Shown in pieces: positions 35,601 through 46,138 of a stretch of DNA of 64,000 nt (its first letter is position 1; the number at the start of each line of letters is the position of its first letter). The stretch comes from Acanthornis magna. Lineage: Eukaryota > Chordata > Aves > Passeriformes > Acanthizidae. Location: assembly GCA_036785705.1 (NCBI GenBank), contig JAWUZG010000355.1, forward strand, positions 62,001-126,000. The letters run 5' to 3'. The notes under the pieces are model-generated. The model did no database searches. It was not told where the DNA came from and saw only the letters and a program-made list of their open reading frames with translations. The position numbers and the translations under genes were made by a program.

Positions 35601-36490
35601 TTTAGTGCCATAACTTTAGGAACTGAACCCCTCCTTCCTATATATAGCCAAAAATCTGAACAGACAATCTACACATACGGTGCCACATCTTGATTCTGCC
35701 TTAATTTAATGAAATGGTGTATTTAGAATTAAGTGATGGCAGAGTTTGGCCCATCATTTAGCCAGTGTTGTTATGAGTAATGGAAGGTGGCAATTAAAAG
35801 CCTGTCCTGCAGGGGAATTTTGGGTTTCATGTGAAAGATGCTGGGAGGAGGAAGCTGTGGGGCTGGGGGAGGGCACACAGGCTGCTTCCAGCTGGTGTGA
35901 AGGGCTGATCTGCTGTGCATTCATTGCCCCTTGGTTTTGTCACAAGCAAACTTGTTCAAATAGGTTTTCAAAGAAAACCAGAAAATGGGTCTGTCTTAAG
36001 CTCCAGTGTTTCTATCCTCTGAAACTCTCCTTTCTTTTTCATCACCTTCCTTCAGAGGTGAGCCATAATTAAGCTAAAAATAACAAAGCTGCTTCAGATT
36101 TTATCTCCTCTGGTGTCTCACTGCACCTGAGAGGTTAAAGCATTTATTTTACAAAAGAAACCCACATACAGAAAATTTTGGTTTTGTTTTGATGTTATGT
36201 GTACTGATGATCATGAATGAACATATTTTATGAGTGTTAAATATTGCAGGCTAGGTTCAACCATAATAATTGGTAAGTTTCCTGGAATTGCATGAATATA
36301 TAATGAATTTTTATTAGACTTAATAAAAAAATTGAAGGAAATTTTATGCATAGATATGTATCCAGAATTTTATTAAAAATGTAAATGCATTATAAAGCAG
36401 TAAAAGACAATAATGTCTACCAAAAATATATATTACAATATTTTGTTTTGGATAGTGTTAATTTGTGTCAAATTCAAGCAATTGATAATT
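35601..36490. other. noncoding single-copy DNA
   Basis: No gene is recognised. A 108-codon frame at 35746-36072 overlaps a G-rich patch and has no splice context. Confidence 0.5.
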
Positions 36491-36519
36491 CTGTTTTTTT
36501 CTCTTTTTTTTTATTGAAG

Positions 36520-36624
36520 CTGATTGTGGGTGGACTAATTTACTCTTGGGACATGAGTACCTGTCCAGGAGAGCTCTGGGGGACGTTTCGCTATCAAGTC
36601 CCTCAGTTGCATTCCTAAATTCAG
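36520..36624 (+). other. candidate 105-nt cassette exon, unidentified
   Basis: A long pyrimidine tract (from about 36491, mostly T) ends in TTGAAG at 36519. It is followed by 105 bases and then a good donor, TTCAG|GTGAAG. The segment is open throughout in the frame beginning at its third base, reading GWTNLLLGHEYLSRRALGDV and then a Ser-rich stretch ending FLNS. Its length is 35 codons and both flanking introns would be phase 1, so inclusion or skipping would keep frame. The first frame ends in a stop near the 3' end and the second begins with one. AAG is a less common acceptor ending than CAG. I do not recognise the protein; a chance exon-like segment is possible. Confidence 0.3.
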
Positions 36625-37740
36625 GTGAAGATGAATCTGTCTTCTGTTTTGTCTTTCCTTTTCGGCTTGAGTAAGTCTTGCTGCAAGTGAATGTGTTAAA
36701 ATACAGTGAAAGAGGAGGCATGAAACTGATTTTTATCCCCAGGCTGTAGTCACATGTCACAGATCAAGGTTATAAGAAACTGTGGGCTTCAGTATGGCAG
36801 GGAGCAGACACTGCTGTGGCTCCTGTAGGTTCTGTTCCTATGGGGGAAATGATCAGGCTTGGTCCTTCAGCCTGTCTCAGAGAGGAGTTCTGTGTGTCAT
36901 TGCGCTCACACATTGTACAGAGCCCTGTCCTTAGGACATCATTTTAACATGAACTCTTTGATTTCTCACACAAAAAATTTAGGAGCCGTGCGATCGGTAT
37001 TTGCGTAATCTAGGTTTTATATTTCAAATAAGAAAATGTTCGATGGATGTGACCAAAAGGCAGCTTTAGCCAGTCTTACCATCTGAGCACCCCTCAGCCC
37101 CACCGCTGTTTGGCTGCAAAACACATGTCACAGAGTATGGTCGTGTCCAGTGAGCCCATGCCCTGGGCTCCCCAGAGCTGGAGAATGGAAATGACAGATT
37201 CCTGTTAGGGCCAGGTCCAGTTTGGTTTTTGCATTCAACCAAGTTTACAGCAGACACAGAATATTCCTGTCATATATCCTGTTCCTTCTATCCCCCTCCA
37301 TGTCTCCTTTCCCAAGACCATAGAGTGGAATAGAAGATACGTTGATTTCTTGTTCTTGCTCTGTAAAAGAAGTAAAGCCCAGCAGCTTAACAGGCTTCAA
37401 CTGTCTGAAGCTACTGCACACATCTTTAGTGTCAGCATTTTATTTTTGCAAACAAAAACAAAGTCTAAAAAAACCCCATGTGATTTTGAAGCATTAAAAA
37501 TGCCTTTTTCTTTCCCCTTTTAAAACAAAGCATTAAATAAAATAAAAAGAGATTCCAAACCCGAATGTCCTGCTGCTTTTAGAAAATTCATCTCAAAATC
37601 CCTTTGAGTGTAACGAATTAATAGAGCATGTAGCTGTTTAAACTTAAGGTGGGGATACAGATGCCTTAAATCACACAAACTAAAGACAGAGCAGACTTTA
37701 CAGTATTTAAACTTCTGCATGTAAAATTATGCCATTGTTG
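36625..37740. other. noncoding single-copy DNA
   Basis: No gene or repeat is recognised. Confidence 0.5.
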
Positions 37741-37804
37741 CTTGTAAATATGCCAAAAGCCTCCTGTAGTGTCTTGTAAATATGCTAAGAATCCCCTGTA
37801 GTTA
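37741..37804 (+). repeat. 32-nt tandem duplication, diverged by transitions only
   Basis: Copies lie at 37741-37772 and 37773-37804, both starting CTTGTAAATATGC. Over the first 30 bases they differ at five positions, and all five are transitions (C/T or A/G). The duplication is older than those at 17883 and 50871. Confidence 0.85.
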
Positions 37805-40800
37805 ATTCTCCCACTACTGTTATAAATGAGAGCAAAGAAAATTTATTTCTTACATTATAGCCTCATTTCCCAGGTGTAAATCTGCTGTTTTGTTTGGCAT
37901 TACCAGCTCTGCTCCTTGACTGACAGGTTTCAAAGTTTGCCATAATTGTGAGCTGTGCTCTCATTCACTGTGCTTTAGAATCAGCAGGGAGTGGTACTCT
38001 GTGCTGTTTTCTCAAAGAAAGGGCATTACAGTGGCAGCATCTAATAAATCCTGAAAGCATCCCCCCCTCTCTTGGTATCTTTCAAATTCCTGTAATAGCA
38101 CCATTTCCTTTCCGTTGAAGCATCATAGTCTGAGCTGTGGTAATTATAATTGTCTTAGAACTCCCATTATAAACCGGAGTTTCTCTGTGTTATGGAAAAA
38201 ATGGTGTAAGTAGGCCTGACACACTGTCTATCAAATGCTATTCTGTGCTTGCTTCCTAATATTCATTCCAGGAGCAAAACAGTACAGGTAGAAAATGAGA
38301 AAAACTCCAGGAAATCCTGGTTAGCTACAGTGAAAGAGGGGCTGGCATACAAGTGCTGCACTGGAGAAAAGGTGCCAGGGCACCTTTCCATGGCCTGCCA
38401 AAGCATCACTCAGCGGCAAAGTCATGTAAGGGTCGAAGTCTGAGCAGTGCCATGGAGGGGCTGCTCACAGCACAAGGTGCTTTTCTTCAGGGGCTGCTTT
38501 TCTCCAGGGGTCTGCTCTGGTCCAGTCGAGAGTCCTGTCCTGGGTGCAGCAGCCTCGTGGACCTGGACAGATCCTGCTTGGGGTACCCTGATGCTACATG
38601 GGCTATTCTGGGGGAGGGTCAGAACAAACATCATGAGCCTGAGCCAGCTCCTCAGTTTGCAAAGTGAGATTGTGCTCCAGCAGCACAGACCACAGACCTT
38701 TCTGGTCTCTCCCAGCAGGGACCAGTTCACAGGACAGATACACAGTGATAAAATTGGTTTTCAACTTTGTGTTTCACTGAGATTTGGAACGGAGGCAGAA
38801 GTATTTAGGGTCAGTTTGGGGTTCAGAAAAAAATGAGTAAATATTGCATTTTCATTGTGCAAATCTGATTTTCCCACTGATTGCAGAGCCAGCTGTAAGG
38901 TACATCATTAAAATACTGATTCAGAAGTCATTTATGATGTACTAAAACAGGCATACCCCCATTGAGTAATGTACTGCAGTCAGTAGAATTTATCTGCAAT
39001 GATGCCACGTTCTGAAGAGGGACACTGTTTGGTCAGATCTCTCCGTTTAGTCTTTAATCATTCTTCTTTTCTTCTTGAAAAATCTGCTGCAACTGTTGAG
39101 ATTCAGTTTCCTGTATTTTCCTGACTGCTCTCTGTTTGTTTCACTGTATGGTTGAAAATTTATTATTTTAGACAAAATGTATTATTTTATTGTCTTGTTT
39201 GGTGTGTAAGATCCTGAGTACTTGGACAGACCTCAGTACTACCACCCTAACAATCCTGTAGGTTCTGCTAAAATAGGATCATATTTCTCTTATTATGTTC
39301 TTCAATGTGAAAAGCATAGTTTACATGCCTATTTAAATACCCTCTTTCTGCTATTTATTATTTTATGTGCTGTTTTTCACCTTTCGGCACGAGCCAATAT
39401 AATTGCCTTTATGTACTTTCAGGTGAAGAATGATTTACTCACTAGACCAAAAAAAAAAGTTATTGGGCATAAATAAGTTCTGAGTGTGTCCCAACATTCT
39501 TGTATTTATTACAAGTTCAAGAGAGAGTGCTACCTAGTTTGAGAGCAATTCTTTGCAGAAAATAGATTGCAAAAAGTGCAGCATGTGTCTAGAGAGTTTT
39601 CAAAACCACAATTCTATTTGTGGTGCAAGGAACAAAGAACTGTGAAATACATGGTAAAACATAATGCACAGTGATTTTTACATACCAAAGGTGCTGACAC
39701 GTACTAAAAGACACATGTGCTAACAAAGACCTGAATGTTAAAGGTCTGTTTAAAAGCTGAATTAAATTCTGAATAGACTGGAAATACTCAGAAATATATT
39801 TTAAGGGTTTAAAACATGAGACATTATGTCTTTCTGCTTCCTTTTTCTTTTGTGTCAGCTGGGCTTTATTTGGTTTTTTTTTTACCCTCTATTGGGTTCT
39901 GTCAGTTTTCTAGAAAGTACTTCTATAATGAGGTATCTGTAAAAATTTTGCTAGCTTTATTTAACTCCTGTAACTGATTACCCAGACCTTGGTGCAGTAC
40001 ATTATTTCACCATGGGTTAAGCTGTTATTTTCCAGCAGTCTCTACTCATACTTCTTCCTGCTTCTATATAACACCTCTGTCAAATGTTCTGTTTAATGTT
40101 TAGTGCAGTATGTTGGATGGCTTTGTAGTGTTTTCTCTCTAGAGCCTTAAATGTATCGCTAGAGAGGTGTCAGTATTGCAAAAATGAAATTTTGAATAGT
40201 TCATCTCATTTTGTCTGGAGTTTTGTTATAGCTTCAATTCAGTCTGGTCTGCATGGGAAGTCCCAACTAATTTTCTTGATATTTTTTCATTAGTTGATAA
40301 AAGAAAACAACCAGACAGTAAACTTGGCAGAAATGATGATTTTTTTTTAATTGGAGAATGGCTGGCTTTGAGGTTCGTTTTTTCAGGACTAGTTAGAGAA
40401 AGTCCTTGAACTCCACAAGCTTTATTCGTGTGTCACTGTACTAATTTCTGAACAGGTTCTTCTACAGCTCTTCCCATTTCTTCCTATTTCTTCCTAATCT
40501 TGTCCCACTGGAAGTCACTTGAATCTCAAAACCATAGCAAAACCAGATTTTTCATCTGAATTGTGTTTCCCAAAATATGTGGAGTCTTGTGATTGAACAG
40601 TGCTAGTTAATAAAGATATTGTTGGGTTTAGAATCCAAAATCTTTGAAATTTGAAATATTTGAGCTTAGGTGCTTTCCAATGTATAAATATTGATTCTTA
40701 GTACACACTGGAACAGTCAAAAGTAAAGGTTGATGTTAAGAAAATGAATGAAGAACATACCTTCCTTTTTATCATATCATTTCTGTTCATCTTCTTGTGA

Positions 40801-41500
40801 CTTTCAGGGTTATCACTGAAGCTTCTTTAAAATTTTGCAATTGCATAATGGTCTAAAAGTTGTGAATTACAAGGTGAAAAATGGAAAGACTTCAAAGTCT
40901 CTTGGCCCCTCCAGTGTATAAAGATACTTTTTGGTATCCTTAAAGATTAACTTACTTAATGATTATTTACAGTATGCGTTATGTTTCAATGAATCTCCAT
41001 CTTTCTGCTGGGATATTTTTATGGTCATTAATTTCAATACTGGATATTTGGCTTCAGTACCATCTAACTTGCTAATCTGTGCAATTGTGTACTGTAAAAT
41101 GGTGTCCTCCTGAACTTTGTATTTCCACTCTTTCTTCTGAATCCATCCACGTATTTTTTTCCTTCCTCTCTTCTGAATATCTCCATATTGATGTCAGTCA
41201 CTATTGCAGTACCTTCCAGTACCGCTCTGAAGTGCATAAACTTGCTCTTAGACTAGCAGCTTTTCCTGGTGTCTTGGCACAGATCTGCTCAGGTGACAGT
41301 GCTGGTGAAAAGCAATTTAAACCAGCCCAGTGATTGTTGGCAGTCACTCTGCCATCTCTCTCCTCCACTTAACTAAATGTAAACATCATTCATTTTCCGG
41401 CTTCAAAAAGTTTATAATTTCTGTACCCTGCAAAGCTGCTATGTGTACCTGGGGGGATAAGCAGCCAGGAGAGATGTTCTGGACAATGATTTTATCCTAT
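37805..41500. other. noncoding single-copy DNA
   Basis: No gene is recognised. A GC-richer patch at 38440-38720 gives overlapping open frames on both strands, none with motifs or splice context. Confidence 0.55.
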
Positions 41501-41504
41501 CTGC

Positions 41505-41561
41505 ATTGCTCTCTCTTTCCTTGCAGGTATCATACCAGTGTTCATACCATTCTTGAGTCCA
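41505..41561 (+). other. strong acceptor followed by AG|GT, exon-like
   Basis: A strong acceptor (TTGCTCTCTCTTTCCTTGCAG) ends at 41526 and is followed immediately by GTATCA, a weak donor. A second donor match, CCA|GTGAGG, lies 35 bases later. Either a 35-base exon (41527-41561) or a recursive site is conceivable. There is no coding evidence. Confidence 0.17.
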
Positions 41562-42850
41562 GTGAGGAGTCAAGAATCACAGCCCACCCATAATTGTCCA
41601 AAGCTGTTTTTGAAAGTTTCCTGTCATACCTGGGGAAAAAATGCCTTTGCCTTTGCCTGCTTGGGGTTAGTCCTGCCCACATACAGGGAGCAGGAGTGGT
41701 AGCTCCGTGTTGCTTTGGCCTTGGGATGCTTGTCTGTGCTAGCCTGAGCCTGATCTTGCTGACTGTGCTGCCTTTGGTAGCCCTTTCCATGGTAGTCTTA
41801 TATTTAGGAACTACCTTTTGTTTTGTCAGGCACTGGGTCCTGGGGTCATCTCTCATGCTCCTGTACCTGGTGAACAGGTGAGCAGGCTTTGAGGTCTGAG
41901 CTGGGGATGAGTGTGGAGTTCCAAGTCTCTTGGCCCATCTCTTGGCAGTATCTGAGGGCACTTACGTGTCCTCAAAGGGAGCTACTACTATGACTAATTA
42001 TTTACACTAAATAGCTCCCAAAATGTCCTAGATGTAGTATCAGCATACAAGAACAGCTTACTGAAATATTTCCATAGAATGACATTATATGATATATATT
42101 TCCAAATCCAAAAAAGGTAGTGAGCAAGCTAAAGTTTAATAGTGCCTTTTCCATCTCTTTTCCTCCCCCAGTTTTCTCTTTAAGGTTTTTACTAATTCTT
42201 TTGTAAACTGAATCTCTCTGTTCATTCAGAATAATTAAAACCATTTCTTCAGTCTTAAATGTTGGATATCAATTCTGGCCTGCTGCTATGATGATAGAAA
42301 ACGTGATATAAAGATTTTAATTGACAGTCTGAGCTGAATCACTATGCCTGCTAACTGTCAAGGACAACCTGTCCTGGTGATATTCCTGCAGGTTTGCCAG
42401 GTCCCTCAGCGATCCTGAGGAAACCATAGTAGCTCTGTCTGCCAAGTTTTTTCTGTGTATTTCAGTGTAAAAGCGGTCAGGGTACTGAAGTCTGATTCTA
42501 TTTTTGGTTTGATTTTTATTTTCTCACCTCTCACAAATCAATTAGCCTTATTTTTAATGTAGATTTCTTTGCTTTATGTGTCTCTGCATCCACAGAAGAA
42601 AAAAAAAGTAGTAAATAATTTTTATTTCATTGCATTATTTGATTTTCCATTTTTGGTGCTATGCCCAGGCCCTGATACTTTCGGAGGTGGCTACATGAAC
42701 CGCTTCAGGTCTTGCTTGTGCTGACACTTTGGGCTCTTGACTTAACTTTCTCCATGGTTTCCCCATGCTTTCTCCCTTCTCTGGGAATTCCACCAAGAGA
42801 GTATTTAGATGTGAAGTGGATCATTCCTTATCTTCCATTCATTCACTCTT
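41562..42850. other. noncoding single-copy DNA
   Basis: Overlapping frames on both strands at 41542-41961 (139 codons minus, 95 codons plus) look like chance. No gene is called. Confidence 0.5.
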
Positions 42851-42940
42851 AGAATCATAGAAGCACCAAGGTTGGAAAAGACCTCCAAGATGATTGAGTC
42901 CAACCTTTGGTTGAACGCCACCGTATCAACTAAACCATAG
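42851..42940 (-). mobile_element. CR1 LINE 3' end, minus strand
   Basis: AGAATCATAGAAGCACCAAG and the following GTTGGAAAAGACCTCCAAGA are the reverse complement of a CR1 3' end. The terminal octamer side is on the left at 42851. The match fades near 42940 (TAAACCATAG), so only about 90 bases are present. The piece directly abuts the coding-like segment at 42938-43117. Confidence 0.85.
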
Positions 42941-43117
42941 CACAGCAGAGTGGGTCTTGTGAGCAAAGTGGGGATTGGTGATCATCTTGGCCACAGCAGC
43001 CATGAAGCGATTGAGTTTATAATCTCTGGTGATCAGAGGAAAAGTGCCAGCAAAATCCATACTCGACATGAGGAGAGGACGCTTCAGGATGTTCAGGGAA
43101 TTAGTGAATAAGGCCAC
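42938..43117 (-). pseudogene. unidentified coding-like segment fused to a CR1 end
   Basis: On the minus strand, a possible acceptor (TTTTCCTAG, AG at 43118-43119) is followed by about 60 open codons with a protein-like reading. It includes SLNILKRPLLMSSM, DFAGTFPLITRDYKLNRF and AAVAKMITNPHFAHKTH. Composition is balanced, with Trp, Phe, Tyr, His and Met, and it does not resemble translated CR1. The frame runs into the CR1 (42851-42940) and stops two codons inside it. It may be an exon whose 3' part was replaced by the CR1, a fragment carried next to a CR1, or a broken gene remnant. No upstream coding sequence is seen in the same frame because a stop precedes the acceptor. I cannot name the protein family. 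Confidence 0.3.
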
Positions 43118-43299
43118 CTAGGAAAATTTTTTTGCAGGTGTTGGGGTCCATCAGTGCTGATCACCTTTAAAACATCACCTCTTATGGGCACAGGAACAGG
43201 CAATTCCCAAATGTCAGAAGTCAAGCAGGTGAGGAAGATGTCTGTCTTGGCTGAACAGGAAACCTTTCTAGGAAATAAGGTAAAAAAGGAAGGTGTATG

Positions 43300-43430
43300 G
43301 CATGAAGCTGTGTCAGGAGAGGTTTATGCTGGATATTAGAAAAAGGTTCTTCATCCAGAGGGTGTTTGGACCCCCAGCCTGTGGCACTGCCTGCCAGTCA
43401 GGCTCTGGGCAGTGCTTGCATGAAAGGCAG
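43300..43430 (+). mobile_element. CR1 LINE fragment (late ORF2)
   Basis: GAGAGGTTTATGCTGGATAT and the following TAGAAAAAGGTTCTTCATCC match the CR1 ORF2 segment that translates as ERFMLDIRKRFFIQ. The piece then runs into GTGGCACTGCCTGCC, a degraded form of the next segment. It is in plus orientation, opposite to the CR1 end 360 bases to the left, so at least two insertions occurred. It is 5'- and 3'-truncated and inactive. Confidence 0.75.
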
Positions 43431-46120
43431 ACAAGTCACCATTTTCTTGTGTTTTTGGATCACATATAATGTTAGCTCCACAGTCTTCTCATTTGTAAAA
43501 TGGGAATAATAAGCTTCCCCACATGGTTAATGTTTGAGAAACTTGGGTGAAAATGTCCATAGGAATTGTTCATCTAATACAAGAGAAGAGTAAATGGAGA
43601 CTAATATAAAAGTAGGTGCTGTGCTGTGTACTCTTCATTTTGAAAGCAATGATAGTACAGGCAGGGCATTCGAATGAGAAATTGTGTCTTGGTGGAAACA
43701 TTCTTTTGTTTCTTTAATTTTGTAAATATCTTGTCGATTGTTCAGGGTAAAACCAGCTTTAAATTTCTATCCCACTTGACAAATTAAAATGTCGCTGCCA
43801 GTCCCTGGAGCTCTGAATTTATTTGGTAACTAATAACTACTTCTGTTTCATAAAAAGATATGCAGAGACTGTAGTGTTTGGCTCTTAGGGCAAAATGTTG
43901 GAATCTGTTCCTGCTGGTAGATTTACAGGAGCAGGTTATGGTGCCATGTTACCATCAGCCACAGAGATTGGGACTGTAAGAGTTCTGCTGAGTTAATGTC
44001 CTAGAAAATCAGACCAAGGTATCACCTGATGGAGTCAATCATATCTTTATTAAAATAATTAGATTTTCCTATTACATAAGCAGCAATAGCTTCTTCAATA
44101 TCACTGTCAGATAATTAATAATGTGGGATTATGATCTCTCTGTGGCAAAGGAGATAAAGAAAGGAACCAGAGGCAGAAAATGAAAGTTTGATGATAATAT
44201 TAGAGATAAAAAAAATAAATGAATGAAAGAACTATCAGATTTAAAGAGATATCATGCAGATAGAAATGTATAAAGAACTGGTAATGTAGAAAAAGGAAAA
44301 GTGACATAACTCATGCAAATATGCCTCATATTTCAAAGAAGACTTTCAAAGAAATATTCCTGAAATAAAAAGAACAATTTAACAAAGGGTCTTTAAAAGT
44401 CACAAGCAGTGTTTTACGGAACATACAATTTGCTCATGGGTATGTACTGCTGCTGGGGGACTGGAGTTTATTTTAGTTCAATTAACCTATATATATACAC
44501 TTATAAATCTGCATTATAGGACATATGGCCATGTGGTCCTCACGCATCAAGCATCATACAAACACACTGTGAGATCAGTGAGATCCTGGGGGAGGACAGA
44601 ACAAATACAGTGCGCAGAAAAATAGCAGAAAGGACATGCCTTTGTAGCATATAACAAAGAAAATTTTGAGTTAAGGAAAAAATTCTGCCCTTTTGACTTC
44701 ACAGTTGTTGGACCTTTGTACTGTGGATCTGATTCTGGTCCACAAAGCAGAAGAGTTCAGTGTGCAGCAGGGTTGTTGGGCTTTGATAGGGTGGACTCAT
44801 GCCAGGCTTCATGCATTGCCTAATCATTTCTTGTGAAATGAGTTACTCTCGTTTTCATCTTAGGAGAAATATTTTGTTTGCGAAACACGTAGCTGCATAT
44901 TCACTTATGCTTCCCAAGCATGTGAATGCATGGGGTGAGATGGATGGCAGTAATTTTCACAGCTTAAGTTGCCACTTTATCATGGGGAAGCAAATAGGAT
45001 CCATACGAGGTACATGTTATTGCAGAGTATGTTCCTTGTGTATCATTTGGCTGCAGTTAAAGCCCATCAAATCTCCTTTATGGCTTCTTATATCTCAAGA
45101 TTCTATTTACGTCAGATTTCATGTGTGTATTTCACTAGAGGCTGCATTCAAAGCAACGTATTTCAGACAGGAGAGCAGCTGCTGGCTGCTGCCATGCTAG
45201 GATGGAAATTCAGGTGAAAAACATCTGTGAAATCAGGGAAAATTAGAATTCCTTGTGCTAAAGGAGATGTCAGATTCAGGAAAGGGCTTTTCTTTAATAA
45301 TTCTTACTTAGTATACTGGAGTTTGCTGTCCATTGATCTCATTAGGTCACACAAAATGCTTTGTCTTAGGATGATACATACTAGGGAAAATTCACGTTTA
45401 GATATAAAAGATGAAGCAAAATGCATACGACTGACTAAAGAACACAGTTCTTTATCAGTTGAGGGACGTATGGCATCCTGGTACCCTTTATACCCTGTTT
45501 CTCATAATGAAACAGGGACAGTAATGTAATGTTCTAAATACACCAAAAATTGTTAAAGGTTGCCTGAAACACTGACTTGAAAATTCAGTACTGAAAGCTT
45601 TTGGTAGCGGCTGCCATTTTCATGCATTAAGAAAGCAGGGATATTAATCCTTGGGAAAATACATTATCATAGCTGTCTTTTGGACGTCTGTTGTCCAGTT
45701 CTTACTCTGTGCTATTCAGCTGAGGGTTCTGCTGGAAAGGTTTATCTTTTAAAAAAATGATAATTATGAATAGTGAGCTTTCTTGGGCCTTTACAGTTCT
45801 TTGGTTCTCACCCTTGGTGCATCTGTGCCATGGTTTGAATGATGAAGCTGTTGGACGTGCAGGTGGGTGCTCTCCGTTTAGTGTGTCCTGCATTGCCCCC
45901 GGGCTCGAGGGATATGAGTTAGATGCATCTGCCCTCTCAGAACCTCTGCCAGGGCTCTGTAAGTAATTAGGTGGAATTATGGCATATTAAAATATGCTGA
46001 TACATTTGAAAAGATGTTACTGTAACAGTGGGATTTTTAGAAATGAAAGCTCTCTACTGTGTTTCAAGCCTGCTGTGGCCAAAAGCTAACCTAGTAGGAA
46101 ACACAGCCAGCAATGATAGG
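43431..46120. other. noncoding single-copy DNA
   Basis: No gene is recognised. Two consecutive plus-strand frames (44799-45200 and 45227-45529) are long for AT-rich DNA but lack recognisable motifs, so they are not called. Confidence 0.5.
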
Positions 46121-46121
46121 C

Positions 46122-46138
46122 TTTTTTTTTTTTTTTTT
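46122..46138. repeat. 17-nt poly(T) run
   Basis: Seventeen consecutive T residues form a simple repeat. Confidence 0.9.

Noticed and set aside
41542..41961. 139-codon minus frame opposite a hydrophobic 95-codon plus frame
   Set aside because: Mutual shadow frames with no family resemblance; the hydrophobic reading is not a recognisable membrane protein.
44799..45529. Two consecutive plus-strand frames (133 and 100 codons)
   Set aside because: The CpG count is ordinary for the region, and there is no splice context or recognisable motif.
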